Part shown: piece after piece, positions 21,261 through 32,646 of the stretch
Layout: each line of letters opens with the position of its first letter
Position numbering within the stretch: the first letter of the stretch is position 1
Source of the DNA: Notospermus geniculatus
Taxonomy: Eukaryota; Nemertea; Pilidiophora; Heteronemertea; Lineidae
DNA length: 64,000 bases
Reading direction: 5' to 3'
Assembly (NCBI GenBank): GCA_002633025.1
Contig: NMRB01000554.1
Span: 1 to 64,000, forward strand
The notes under the pieces: model-generated
Seen by the model: the letters and a program-made list of their open reading frames with translations, nothing else
What the model was told of the DNA's origin: nothing
Database searches by the model: none
Position numbers and translations under genes: made by a program

Positions 21261-21394
21261 ATGCCCGGAAATCGCGTCTACTGCCTTCTAGATTTCAAAA
21301 TTTTCTGGGGGAGACTCCCAGTTCGGCGCCAGCCTACAACGACCCCTCCACCGGCCCTGACCCCCTCTGCCGAAAATCCTGCATCCGCGCCTGC
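21261..21394 (+). mobile_element. Right end of a GGCGGATCC-family repeat
   Basis: ATGCCCGGAAATCGCGTCT, GATTTCAAAATTTTC, GTTCGGCGCC and the terminal GAAAATCCTGCATCCG match, in order, the last 160 bases of the element at 28473-28997 (GAAAATCCTGGATCCGCCCC). The left end is not clear. Confidence 0.6.
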
Positions 21395-21510
21395 AGATAT
21401 AGGAACAAAGATGACGCAATACACAAACGCCTTCGAAGAAACGAATTGCGTACAATGTAGTCGTTCTTCAAGATGGTGACAAGTTCGAAATTCTGACCTG
21501 ACGCCTGGAC

Positions 21511-21569
21511 AATGTAGTTTGGCAAAAAATGCGCGTACACAATGTAGTTTGGCAAAAAATGCGCGTAAA
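21511..21569 (+). repeat. Exact 30-bp tandem duplication
   Basis: AATGTAGTTTGGCAAAAAAT then GCGCGTA occurs twice, exactly 30 bases apart. Confidence 0.85.
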
Positions 21570-21808
21570 ACTTCCAGCCCTCTCATTATTGTGTACTTTT
21601 CATAATTTTGCAATATGATTGATGATTGTGGCACCGACCCACGTTTTGATGAAGCAATGCATAACTACCCTAAAAAGGTCCTACAAAGGCAAACACAAGT
21701 AACTCAAAGTTACTATGAGCACAAGCTTAATCTTTTGCACTTAGGCCTACACATTTTCCTGTTTTTCTCAAAAGTAGCAAAACGTGAGTACGATGTACTA
21801 CCACAGTT

Positions 21809-22194
21809 CTAGCGTGCAATGGAAATACCTAGTAAGTGACACTTTTGGAAAAAAATAAGTTAAGGCCAAATTCGTACTTACTAGGTATTGTTTCATCATA
21901 ATAAACAGTTTTTGTTTGCAAAATGTTCGCCAAAGCCTCGGAAAGACAGTGGTGCACTTACTCGGTTTTTACGTCTAAGTCATCAGAATTGTGACTTACT
22001 ACGTTTTTACCTTTGCAAATTGCAAGAAATCAGAGGTAAAACATAGCAAATTGCATTTAATCCTGTTGTATGACATATTTTTAATTAGGAGTGTTTTCCA
22101 CAACAAAACTCTTCCAAGTTGTCATTCCACATAAACCCATTTTTCTCGAAAACAACAAAATGTGACATACTTGGTATTTCCATTGGACGCTAGA
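21809..22194. mobile_element. MITE with CTAGCGTGCAATGG ends
   Basis: CTAGCGTGCAATGGAAATAC at the left and GTATTTCCATTGGACGCTAG at the right. The inner arms repeat CTTACTAGGTATT and AAGTGCAC-type words. 386 bases, non-coding. Confidence 0.7.
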
Positions 22195-22519
22195 GTTGAC
22201 TTTAGATTCTGTCTTTTTGGGACAGATAGGCCTAAACACTTGTTGGTTATTTGATATACGGTAGGACTGAATATAGGCCCCTATATGAAAACAAAGGTGC
22301 TTGTTATGTGACCTTGTTTTACTTCCTTTTGACGGTTCTCATGACATACATACACTTTTTGTGCAGATGTCAAGACCAAGCAAATGCAGGCATGGCCCAG
22401 TATCACACATGTCACGTCCGTGACGAAACTAATTAGCAAACAGTGCACTAATTATGAATCACAACGAACTTAATTCATACCAGGGGCATAGAAGGACACG
22501 AGCCTGACATGATGCAGTG

Positions 22520-23434
22520 TACAGTCATGGACATTAGTTTATCTACACCTGATATTTCGAATATTTCAAATACTACTGGGCCAATTTTAACACGGTTTGT
22601 TCCACATGAAAATATATCTTGTTGGTCATATTTCTGCATCAAAATTTTGGAAATTTGAAAATATCGTAATTATGTAATAGCTTATCAGGAAAAAAACACT
22701 AAAAATCAGACTTTTTATTATGTAATATTTTTGTGATTTGCACAGATGTGATAGAGCGGAACTTTCTAAAGATTTTGAGCTTTGTTTTATCAAAAAATGT
22801 TGAGTGGTTGCTGAGATATTTGAGATTATCAAAATTTTGATAATTTGAGATTTTCGTGTTTTGTTGGAAATTTTGATGCCATTAGATAAAGCTAACCTCA
22901 GAATATGGATTTACAAAATTTTGGAACTTTTTGCCTCAACTGGGCAGAAATATTGCGTATTTTTCAAAGTATCAAAATGTTGATATTTTGAAAGACATGC
23001 TTAACTTCTAACCAGTTTCGGCTAAACGTTCCAAAACTTCATACTTCTTGGTTTTTAGATGAACTCTGTCTACTGATACCAAAATTTTGTGAAAATTTAA
23101 AAAATCTCAAATTATCGAAAGTTTGATAATCTCAAATATCTCAGCAACCACTCAACAGATTTTAATGAAACAAAGTCCATAATCCTTAGAAGGTTCCACT
23201 CTATGAAAACTGCAACAAAAGTCACAAAAAATTACATAATAAAAATGTTGATTTTTAGGATTTTTTTTGATGAGCTATTACGCAATTACGATATTTCCAA
23301 ATTTCCAAAATTTTGATGCAGTAATATGACCAACAAGATGTACTTTCATATGGAAAAAACGTGTTAAAATTGGCCAAGTAGTATTTGAAATATTCAGAGT
23401 ATCAGGTGTAGATAAACTAATGTCCATGACTGTA
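22520..23434. mobile_element. Fold-back element with TACAGTCATGGACAT ends, copy 2
   Basis: Same family as 6683-7614: the left arm (TACAGTCATGGACATTAGTT) is mirrored at the right, and the two arms cover most of the length. It ends 120 bases before exon 1 of gene 3. Confidence 0.8.
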
Positions 23435-23556
23435 CTTAATGGTCCTTTGGTGCCATGAGTTGCAGAGACCGCATTGAACAAGTGAAAAAATATCACGAAT
23501 TTGACCGTGGACTTCCCCAAAGTAAAAAAAACAGCAGTTGCTTTTCTTTCAGAATC

Positions 23557-26500
23557 ATGAGGTTCCTTTTCGGCGTCGTCTGCCTGACCGCCCTTGTTGG
23601 CCTGGCAACTCCATGCTGTTTACCAAATCAGGTATCATTTGACTACGAACTCGGAGTCACCATCACGGAAACCAAAAGTAATCCATATCGGTCGATGATA
23701 ACCAGGGAGTCGGCAATCGGAAGGTTAGTAAACTCTCACAGCCGCAAGTCAACACGCCGATTTGACATCTCGCACGATCGCAGCGCCTGGTAGAATTTCG
23801 TTGGCTACATCCGTGACCGTTTTCAACCTCACTACCAGGAGGAGTACGGGCGTTGTGTCCACACAGGCTGCGCGAGACTGCTTGCGTGAGACTGCTTTTG
23901 CACAGACCTGTGTAGCCGTGGAACGCATCACATCGGCCAGATTTGGCCGACGTGTACGTCCGCGACCTCATCACAGCGTAGGAATCTTGGCAGAAAAATA
24001 AATCCAAAGTTATTGGCTTAACATTCTTTGTTTAATGCAAAAATATTTACAGATTTTTTGTGAATAATTGTATGGCAGTAACAAATCTCATAATAAGCGA
24101 GGTTTATAGGTATTTTGATTCTAGAAACTACAGGGATCGAGGGATCACATGATCAGCCAAGGAAAGTAGTTCGCTGTCAATCACCCGACGCCATCTTGAT
24201 TACCCACAATCCTGTGAGCACGGCGTAACAGATTGGTGCGAGGTAGGAGCCTTCTGTTGTAACAATGGGAGTACGGGCAAAAATTTCCTGGATCGAGGTT
24301 GAATTGATGGATCCCTGGCGGCGGTATCGGGAACCAACACGTGTTTTTCAACCTCGATCAGGGAAATATTTGCCTTACTCCTGTTAGTGAGGTTGAAAAC
24401 GGAAGTACCGAACGAAAATTCTACCATTTTGGTTCACGAAGCCACCGCTAGGGCTAGAAGGCTTCGGCTCTGGCTGCCATTTTATTGCTGACGTCATTGT
24501 AACGGTCCATTTTCTGGTAAAATTTCATTCTCCCCCGGTCAAAAAAACGGCGATGATTTTGAGCTTTTGGTGCAGATCTGCAACACATACAAACATTCTC
24601 ATCAAGAAACTTCCTCGGTGTTGCCATTCCGCGCGATTCGGCATGTTTGATAACATTTAGTACCCACGTGGTTACCGGCATTCCATTCTAAAAATAGCCA
24701 GTGATGTCAACATAACGATCTATAAATAGATCCGCGACAAATTTTTGTCGCAAAGATGGCAGCCAGAGCCGAAGCCTTCTAGCCCTAGCGGTGGCTTCGG
24801 GAACCAAAATGAAATTCTACCAGGGGCGCAATCTCGTAACCAGAGATTAGTTACGCTCGGCCGAGGTTGACGGTCGCTACACTAATCTCTGGAGACGGCT
24901 AAGCCCTAGCCGTGGCTTCGGGAACCAAAATGCAGGCAAGTGCGTTACACACAGCGCATGAATATATGCTAATTTTTGATCGCTTCACTCCAAGTTTATA
25001 CAGTGCGCCAAGTAGTGCTGTGGATTTTCCTCAATAAATACAACAGATCCCTCGAAAAAACCTTTCTAAGGACATTTTTGTGTGTAACATTTTATACTCA
25101 AGTCATTTCAATGCATCTGTGGTTAAAATTCGGTCTAAAATTGCACGATACCAAAAATCATACCTACAAGGCGTGAAATGGCTAGCCGTCTCCAGAGATT
25201 AGTGGAGCGACCTACAACCTCGGCCCGAGCGTAACGAATCTCTGGGTACGAGATTGCCAGGGGCGCTGTGAGCCACTTTACATGGCGTTGGGATGTTTCG
25301 CCTGGTGTAACATCTGTAAATAATTCTCGTGTATCATTGCTCTCATTTATCTCACACAGTCAATTGCTCTTTTCAGTGGATCTTTTGATTTCACCGAGCA
25401 GAAGTTCTACCTGTCCCTTTCGACATCGCTGTTCAATATTAACGGCAAAGCGATCATGAACCTTGGCGAGGTAAACAACGTTATCTGCTGTGCTGCCCGG
25501 TGAATCAACGTAATACTCCCATCTCTACCTTGAGCCCCGGAAGTTGGCAGGGTGTCCCTTTTCAAATTCTATTTCCGAAGTCAAACAGTCTCGCGCACAC
25601 CAAAATAGGCCACCATGCATTCTTCCATGAATTCGATGCCGCGTTGTGCTCCAACTAAATTTCAAATTCAAAATGCCGTCATTCCTATTTATAGACTGGC
25701 CAATCAGAGGCAATCCGGGTCCGAGATTGATTATGTAGCTCAACCTCGCACCAATCGATACCTGCTTCTGATTGGTCAAGTCAACAGACTTTCGAAATAG
25801 AATTTGAAAAGGGTCATCCTGCCAACTTCCGGGGCTCAAGGTAGAGATGGGAGTATACCGCGATGTGACCAGTCACATGATAGATCTACCAGTTTCCACG
25901 ACAATACAAATCCATATTCATTCATCTAAATGACTGATAATGTATTCCATCTATGATTTTATTTCCTTCCCCAAGTCCAAACCTAATTATTTCACATGTA
26001 ACTATTACGTAATCATTATGACAAAATCAACGGACTCCTTTTGACCACATGTTATTTCAACGAAAATACTTGTTAATGAATTTTGAAAGTAGTCTGGTTC
26101 CCTGACCTGCTGTATGATGGCTCTGACTGATGGTGCGATACAGAGGTCAGGTAAACGCCGTCGTCAATACTGATCTAAAAATAGAACATTAGTCATGCGC
26201 TGTCAAACTGCCGGGTGTTCTGAATGTTTTAGGTGTACCAGTATCAGCTCTGCATCATCCTGTACAGGTATCGCAAGAGAAATAATCCCGAAGTTGTAGG
26301 GCCAAAAGGCTGCACAATCGGCTTGATGTTCGATGTAGCGAAATCGTGTTACCTAAGTGACGTCACAGCAAAATTGTCAGGATCCTGACAATTTTAGATC
26401 ACGTGATCAGTATAACGGTGGCGTTGACCTGACCTCTGTATCGCACCATCAGTCAGCGCCACCATACAGCAGGTCAGGGAACCAGACTATTTTGAAAGAG

Positions 26501-28128
26501 TCGTGTTCTATTTGATATTTTACGCCTCGTCTATAGAGTGAACGGAAAATAACCGCAACCTCGACACGCCAACAAGGAGGACGTCTAGTTGAGGACTGCG
26601 ACTCGGCTCCCATTGCAGGAACAATAAGAGAACCTTGGCAATGTATTTTAGGTAGGCATGGCCTCTACAGTGTGGTAGTGGCGTACGAAAAGTGGGCGCT
26701 GACCGTCAACCTGCTTAAAACATAGGGTAGTTATTATCCCCGGAACGGAATAAAGTTATTTTTGCCGGTGTAACGTCGATCAGTTTTCCCCGTATTTCTG
26801 TGTTTTTCTTATTGTTTCCCTCCTGACGGATTAAGCGGCAACTAACCCAACAATAACCATTCTAGGCCGCGCCTATTGTTGGGGAACACTGAGCTACAGA
26901 AACACTCACCATGTTACACCGGAACGGAAGAGAAATGAAAATGGGGAAAACCAAAAACCGGAATGGCGGAGCCAATTTAAATATCCCACTATATTATAAA
27001 TAGCAACAGAACACGTGACCGAACGAATTTTGTCGACGACGATTTCTTCTTCGGTTCTCCCCCCCCCCCCCCCCCCCNNNNNNNNNNNNNNNNNNNNNNN
27101 NNNNNNNNNNNNNNNNNNNNNNNNNNCCCCCCCCCCCCCCCCCTCTGCCATTACGCACATCTATAGTCAACATTTTCATCGCGACTCCAGATTTCACATG
27201 TGTGGCGGAGAACGGAATGTGTGGTCGTCGTTGACTACTTAAGCCGCGTTGGTGATTTTAGTAATGCGTGGATGTGATTATGCCGTTATTCGTCAGGTCT
27301 ATAAATTAAATCTTTTATTTAATACTGTAGCAAGAACCCGTGGCAATTGGCGATTCTGAGTTTGGCCGAGGTTGGAATGCACGGCACGGCTGGAATTGGT
27401 GCAACACGGTGTGCGGTAGGGAGAATTTAGAAAGCAATCGAACAACACCGTTAAAAAAGTAAAATTCCTACCAGAACAAAGTCCTCTTCACAAATTAAAC
27501 CACCCTTTGCATCAGGATATTGTATCCTCTATTACCATGCCAAATTTCAAGGCAAAACAAAGCTTCTAAGTGTGACTTTAATGAGCCGACTTCCAGCATT
27601 ATTATATAGACTCTCGAATATATTTTCAAAAAGCTAAAAAGCTTCATTGCCGATAACTTCTACTTCATTCTATGGTTTCGTTCCGGTTTTAGGGTCATTC
27701 CGCATTTTCATTTCTGTTCCGTTCCGTCAAAAACTATGCCGTTCCGGGGATAATAACTACCCTAAAACAGAGCTCAGCACTAATAAAAAATGCTTCATTT
27801 GCAAAACATGCTTCACTCTTTGCCTGTTCTGTTGGTGACACCGGTACGTTAAAAAAAGTCACTTTATGAAATAGGCCCCTGATTATTCGAACCTATCAGA
27901 ATCAATCAAAATCAGTACAAAATTTCATAAGCTCGCCTCATAATTTTTGCACTTATTCAAGTCTTTTTTTATCAGAAAATGATGAGATTTTTACGAACCT
28001 GGGAAATGGCAGCTATATGTACCGTCACTACCCTTCCCCCAGGGAGTTACATGGAGAAATCACGTTGAAGCATGGCACGTGTGTGCCCAGCATCGTGGAA
28101 TGGAGATACGTTGAGAACAGAACACGCA
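23557..28128 (+). CDS. Ependymin-related secreted protein gene 3, first four coding exons
   Basis: Exons 23557-23723, 25377-25470, 26537-26651 and 27976-28128 join in the same phases as gene 2. Exon 1 encodes the signal peptide MRFLFGVVCLTALVGLATP and then CCLPNQVSFDYELG. Exon 2 has GSFDFTEQKFYLSLSTS and is two codons longer than in gene 2. Exon 3 ends REPWQCIL. Exon 4 has NGSYMYRHYPSPRELHGEIT, with a possible N-glycosylation site NGS, and GTCVPSIVEWRYVENRT. All four are open with good splice sites. The exons for the closing PPC motif and the tail were not found downstream, so the gene is truncated, has a very long intron or is being lost. An ATTCTTTC-type acceptor (TTTCTTTCAG) ends five bases before the ATG. 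Confidence 0.78.
24425..24811. mobile_element. Mutator-like MITE, 9-bp target duplication, in intron 1 of gene 3
   Basis: CATTTTGGTTCACGAAGCCA... mirrors ...TGGCTTCGGGAACCAAAATG over about 60 bases. AAATTCTAC lies directly on both sides (24416-24424 and 24812-24820). Long ends plus a 9-bp duplication fit Mutator-like elements. Confidence 0.8.
24829..25256. mobile_element. Second Mutator-like MITE, 9-bp target duplication
   Basis: CAATCTCGTAACCAGAGATT...CTAATCTCTGGAGACGGCTA mirrors the right arm ending ...TACGAGATTG. CCAGGGGCG flanks both ends exactly (24820-24828 and 25257-25265). It abuts the previous element, one base of whose duplicated site it shares. Confidence 0.8.
25513..25856. mobile_element. 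MITE with ATACTCCCATCTCTACC ends in intron 2 of gene 3
   Basis: The 50-base ends (ATACTCCCATCTCTACCTTG, then AGCCCCGGAAGTTGGCAGG) are mirrored almost perfectly. The next block TTTCAAATTCTATTTC is also mirrored. The interior is non-coding. Confidence 0.8.
26090..26489. mobile_element. Mutator-like MITE, 9-bp target duplication TTTTGAAAG, in intron 2 of gene 3
   Basis: TAGTCTGGTTCCCTGACCTG and the following 45 bases are mirrored at the right. TTTTGAAAG is duplicated exactly at 26081-26089 and 26490-26498. The element contains a misleading exon-like frame (VYQYQLCIILYR). Confidence 0.85.
26734..27753. mobile_element. Enlarged copy of the GGAACGGAATA MITE with a nested insert and an assembly gap, in intron 3 of gene 3
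   Basis: Left TTATCCCCGGAACGGAATAA and right GCCGTTCCGGGGATAA are inverted. Inside, the GCCGGAA target of the 19.4-kb copy is split by a roughly 155-bp CCGGTGTAAC...GTTACACCGG insert (about 26776-26932). Further right is the poly-C gap at 27061-27143. The remaining interior matches 19440-19640. Confidence 0.7.
27061..27143. repeat. Poly-C tract containing a 49-base gap
   Basis: Seventeen C, then N from 27078 to 27126, then seventeen C. The homologous position at 19550 has only the short run CCACCCCCTCTGCC, so the homopolymer has expanded here and probably stopped sequencing. Confidence 0.8.
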
Positions 28129-28162
28129 GTAAGGAATCTTTGAATCCATTATTTGATATTAA

Positions 28163-28464
28163 AGGTGCTCTAGTTCGAATTGTAAACATTACGGTGTGCC
28201 ACCTATTGTCAACTTCTGGTACAAACAAATCAGATAAAATTGAATTAAATCTCGCCTTTCACAACTTTTTGTTCGTTTTTGAGCGTAAAATCATAAATAT
28301 ATTTCAGTTACAAGAATATTTATCAAGATAGATATAAAAATAGATAACATTTATGTTTTGGTATACACGGTACGGTGCTGCCACCTGTCCGAGGAAAAAT
28401 AACTATTATAATCATCCATGTAAATAAACAAACCGTAGTGTTTACAATTCGAACTACAGCACCC
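28163..28464. mobile_element. TTAA-flanked MITE with AGGTGCTCTAGTTCGAATTG ends
   Basis: AGGTGCTCTAGTTCGAATTG, then TAAACA, is mirrored by TGTTTACAATTCGAACTACA, then GCACCC. TTAA lies at both borders. It begins 35 bases after exon 4 of gene 3. Confidence 0.75.
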
Positions 28465-28472
28465 TTAAAATA

Positions 28473-28997
28473 CAGGGGCGGATACAGAGGGGGTGTTCTG
28501 GGGGTTGGAACCCCCCCCCGTCGGCGACAAAAGATAACATTTTTTTTCTCTAAACATCAAACATCTCGCTTGTGGCGTAACGCCTGCCCGTGTCTTTGAT
28601 GTAATCATGGTGATACAGTCGTTGCATCGATGATTCGACGAAATTCTATTCCCCTGCTTGGGAAAACTGTTGCCTTACTACTGCTATTACTTACTGTTAT
28701 TATACTGGTAGGCCTACTGCATTGTGTATGCTTGCACTATTTCGAAATGTCGTTAAGAGGCGTGGCATCGGGCTGGCTGGTAAGAACAGGAAGATCACAC
28801 TGTTCAAAAAAAATGTTTGTATAAGACTTTCTCAACCTCAGATGCCAGGAAATCGTGTCTCAGAGCTTCTAATTTTCAAAATTTTACCCCCGCCAATTCG
28901 GCGCCGACGAGGCACGCGGCGAAGGGAAGGCAGAAGAGAGTCCTGGTGCCTCTACCTTCAGAACCCACCCCTCGAGAAAATCCTGGATCCGCCCCTG
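28473..28997. mobile_element. CAGGGGCGGATCC-ended non-autonomous transposon
   Basis: CAGGGGCGGATACAG at the left and CTGGATCCGCCCCTG at the right are inverted. The right part matches 21261-21394, and a third piece starts GGCGGATCCAGG at about 59961. The short ORFs in it are not conserved. Confidence 0.65.
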
Positions 28998-29258
28998 AAA
29001 TAGAGCACCTTCAAACTCTTCAATACAGGCGCATGGGCTTAGCTTGTTTACACAATGTAGGCCTACTTTTGTCTTGAAAGGGGAGAACTACAGGCCAAAA
29101 GGTGTCGCTGCCTTTTTGATGGGGACCAGGTTGTATGGTCATTTCTACCACTTCAAGAATGGGGGAAATGAAGCTGGGTAGCGTTTACACGCAAGAGTTT
29201 TGAACCACAATCGGATTCGATCGGATCGCATGTGGATTTGTACCTGTCGTCTAAACGA

Positions 29259-29667
29259 CATTAGCGAGGTTTAGCACCTTTCCGACTCCGACTCCGACTT
29301 CAACTACGAGAATGAACTGCAGTCCGCTATGGACATCCTTGGTAAAAACGATTTGATAGACGTTTGCAAATCGTAAAATGCCATAACTTGAAGGCAGAAA
29401 AATTTGGCCTTATAAATCGGAAGTGTGGATAAATAACGAATATTGAAGTCGTAACCCTACTCGTTACGACTTGAAACACGAGTATAATATTTGTAATTTA
29501 TGTGCACTTCCGATTACGAGTCAAAATTATTCTGCCACAAAGTTATGGCATTTTACGATTTGCAAACGCCTATCAAATCGTTTTTATCAAGGATGTATAC
29601 AGCGGACTGCAATTCGTTCTCGTAGTTGTAGTCGGAGTCGGAAAGGTGCTAAACCTCGCTACTAATG
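29259..29667. mobile_element. 410-bp palindromic element, CATTAGCGAGGTTTAGCACC
   Basis: The left arm CATTAGCGAGGTTTAGCACC...CCGACTCCGACTCCGAC and the AACGATTTGATAGACGTTTG block return in reverse order at the right, up to GGTGCTAAACCTCGCTACTA. The centre lies near 29460. Confidence 0.75.
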
Positions 29668-29767
29668 AGTGCATGGAGGAAAGAAGCGTGTTCCCTATTG
29701 TAAAGGTTACCGGGTACATAGCCAAACAATAATTGGTTGTGCAAAGGTGCCAACAGGTGGACATTTC

Positions 29768-30390
29768 GTCTTGAAGCAACTCGACGGATCCGTCGCAGAT
29801 CAAAAACCTACCACGCGCAGGTCGACATTTCAGCGATTGAGAGGAACTCGGAGCAACTGGCAGTTCCTCGAACAGCACGCTCAACTAGCGGATCCGGCAG
29901 TTGCTCGGAGACGAATATCGCAGGCCGGAGTGGACACAATTTATATTTAATGTTCACATTAATTCTGATTTTATATCCGCATTAAATCACGAATTTATCC
30001 AAAAATCCGCAATGGAATTGTGGACGGAAGCGATCGAGAACACTCACATCCGTCCAAAAGTCCTTATCCGTGATTGGTCGATTTTATGTGGATATTAATT
30101 CGTGATTTAATGGGGACATAAAATACGAATTTATATGGACATTAAATAAGTAGTGCGACTTTCTATCCACATTAAAAACTCAGCTGCGATTGGTTGATTA
30201 ACTGTGGATATAAAGTCTTGACTTAATGTGGATATAAAATCGGAATTAATGTGGACATTAAATATGAATTGTGTCCACTCCGGCCTGCGATAGACGAAAG
30301 CGCGCTTAGGTCGACAAAATCGGCAACTGATCAGTCACTCCGAGTTGCTTCCATCGCCGGAAAGCTAGTTGCCGCGAGTTGCTTCAAGAC
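29768..30390. mobile_element. GTCTTGAAGCAACTCG element split by an inner element
   Basis: GTCTTGAAGCAACTCG at the left and CGAGTTGCTTCAAGAC at the right are exact inverted ends. The arms are interrupted by the element at 29916-30292. Confidence 0.7.
29916..30292. mobile_element. Nested element, TATCGCAGGCCGGAGTGGAC ends
   Basis: TATCGCAGGCCGGAGTGGAC and the following AT-rich 45 bases are mirrored at the right. GACGAA is directly repeated outside both ends. The AT-rich interior (ATTAAATCACGAATTT, GGACATTAAATA) is also self-complementary. Confidence 0.75.
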
Positions 30391-30793
30391 ACAATGGGTG
30401 ATATGAATAAAAATCAGTATCTACTAGCTAGTAGTTAGTAGAAGTAAAAGTAACTAGTTCCAAGTTTTTACTCCAAGTAGAGGTGAACACTTGAATTCAT
30501 ATGAATAAACAGTTTCTTTTACTACAAAGTAATCACTTCTGCCCAACTAGTTTTTACTCGTCTGATCCTGTGTTCACCGTACTGAAATTAATGCTGCTGA
30601 TTATTCATATCCTCGGCAGTATTTACTGTTTTTGGAGTAACTACTGCTCTAGTATTAAGTAATACTTATTAGTAGTAGCTACAAGTAATTACTTGCAGTA
30701 ATTACTCCTGTTTTATTCATATAGTCACCAGTAAATACTTCAAAAACTGGAGTAAAAGTTATTACTTGTTTTTATTCATATCACCCAATGTCG
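30388..30793. mobile_element. GGGTGATATGAATAAAAA MITE, copy 1
   Basis: GGGTGATATGAATAAAAATC at the left and TTTTTATTCATATCACCC at the right. The interior is dominated by AGTAATTACT, GTAATACTT and ATTCATAT words. A second copy in opposite orientation lies at 31731-32136. Confidence 0.8.
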
Positions 30794-31730
30794 ACCTGTG
30801 AGCACCTTAGGATTGTGGGAGTGGGCCAGATCCAAAACCCGGGCAGTTGCCCCAGGCCGTTTAGACGACAGGCCAAATTCGAATCTGAATGTGGTTTTTT
30901 GGCTTGTCGGCTGAACATCAGGAACATCCTGAGAACATCAGGGGTTCTTAGTGCTCGCTCCCTTCGTCACCATGGCGCGAGCAGTAAGAACCCCTGATAC
31001 ACAGAGAAAAAATCGATCTCATCTCGAGCTAAAATGATTTTCCAACTCTTTGTCCCTAAATGAGTTTCTTTTGCTGCTCGAATAGACATAACTGGACGCA
31101 ATGTTCCCGGAACGCAGCTATGCTGCCACCTTGCGAAGCATTCAATTGTCTTGAGCGGAACGCCACGTCATTGGTTTTTTTCTGTATGTGAGGAATTTGG
31201 CTTTTTAGACGCCTGCGGGATTAATCACGTGATTTCCACCACCACCATTGACAAAATTGGCCAGTGTTGTTTCCTGAAGTGTGACAGGGATTAACGTCCC
31301 GTGAAAATTAAAGTCGTGTCGGTCCGATTACTCAGCGAGGGATTAGAATATATGGCTATAGAAATCATTACCATTCGATTATATTCTTACAATACCGGGC
31401 TTTGTTTGGCGGACTTGCGTTCGTGTTTATTCCTCTCACACCTCTTTTGCGTTTTCTGCACATGCGTATCTTCCCCAAGTGCTGACCCGGGTAGATTCGA
31501 ACGTATTAACCGCGAGTCGTAGCGTGTATCTCAAACATCCGAACCATCTCTCCATGGTTCGGGTGTGTGTGCATTCGAGAACTTGAGCAGAACGTACCTC
31601 ATATGCCAAGCCACTGTTATCGACGCTGCAATTAGATCCACACACAGGCCTAGGCCTACTCATATCTCTTATAAGCCGCCCTAAACCTAAACCAACACTG
31701 GTTCCGATTCCTCTGGGTCTCCACTTGAGA

Positions 31731-32136
31731 TGACATTAGGTGATGTGAATAAAAATAAGTAATAACTTTTACTCCAGTTTTTGAAGTATTTACTGGTGAC
31801 TATATGAATAAAACAGGAGTAATTACCTGAAGTAATTACTTGTAGCTACTACTAATAAGTATTAGTTAATACTCGTGCAGATGTTACTCCAAAAACAGTA
31901 AATACTGCCGAGGATATGAATAATCAGCAGTAAAATTTCAGTACGGTGAACCCAGGATCAGATGAGTAAAACTAGTAGGGCAGAAGTGATTACTTTGCAG
32001 TAAAAGCAACTGTTTATTCATATGAATTCAAGTGTTTACTTCTACTTGGAGTAAAAACTTGCAATTAGTTACTTTTACTTCTAGTAACTACTACCTAGTA
32101 GATACTGATTTTTATTCATATCACCCAATGTCTCCA
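31731..32136. mobile_element. GGGTGATATGAATAAAAA MITE, copy 2 (inverted)
   Basis: Reverse-complement relative of 30388-30793 over its full length, with the same ATCACCCAATGTC outer words. It is nested in the 31000-32646 element. Confidence 0.8.
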
Positions 32137-32228
32137 ACTGGCTAAAAGAATTCTCAGCTGTTTCCGCTGGATTGTCTGTTGTCTCGAATCAAATAAACAA
32201 GTTATGTCTCCATATAAAAAAAAACGTT

Positions 32229-32304
32229 TCACACCCAGTGGGTTTCGAACCCAGGACCTTCTGACCGCAAGTCGGACACCAGAACCACCACACCACCGAG
32301 CTCC
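32229..32304 (-). repeat. tRNA-like sequence (tRNA-derived repeat or tRNA pseudogene)
   Basis: Minus strand has CTCGGTGGTGTGGTGGTT (A-box-like) and CTGGGTTCGAAACCCA (perfect B box and T-loop). A loop CTTGCGG would give anticodon TGC (Ala). The acceptor arm does not pair (AGCTCGG against TGGGTGT), and a T-run follows, so a functional tRNA is unlikely. Confidence 0.5.
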
Positions 32305-32646
32305 TCACAGGAGCAGATTTCGTTTCCCCTCGATTTGTTTTCCAAGACTTGAGTTGTCCCCAAAATCAGACACCAATTTTCTCCAGCTGATGCCCTGTCT
32401 CATCGACTGGAGAACTGAGAAAACTCAAAATGAGTAGATTTTGTCTCTACTTGACATGAATTCAAGGTGTGTCCTTCAGAATGAGACTCTAGTTGCAGTT
32501 GTCTCCAGTCAATGCAAAGAGGGCATCAGCCGGAGAAAACTGATGTCTCATTCTGGGTTCGAGTAGCAAAAGACTCATTTTAGGGACAAAAGAGTAGGCT
32601 GGAGAATCATTTTATCTCGAGATGAGATCGATTTTTTTCTCTGTGA

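Larger units (their letters stand above)
31000..32646. mobile_element. 1.6-kb inverted-repeat element, CACAGAGAAAAAATCGATC ends
   Basis: About 80 bases at the left (CACAGAGAAAAAATCGATCT, CTCGAGCTAAAATGATT, TGAGTTTCTTTTGCTGCTCG) are mirrored at the right. The body holds a nested MITE (31731-32136) and a tRNA-like sequence, but no transposase frame was recognised. Confidence 0.7.

Noticed and set aside
21511-21569. CRISPR-like direct repeats
   Set aside because: Only two adjacent copies with no spacers, in animal DNA; a simple tandem duplication.
26233-26267. Exon-like frame VYQYQLCIILYR with good splice borders in gene 3
   Set aside because: Its phase does not join exon 4, it lies inside the Mutator-like MITE at 26090-26489, and the true exon 3 (26537-26651) fits both phase and the gene 2 paralog.
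29573-29950. Overlapping ORFs of about 100 residues
   Set aside because: They cross the borders of two inverted-repeat elements (29259-29667 and 29768-30390) and have no family features.
32229-32304. Functional tRNA-Ala(TGC)
   Set aside because: T-loop and anticodon loop look right, but the acceptor stem does not pair.
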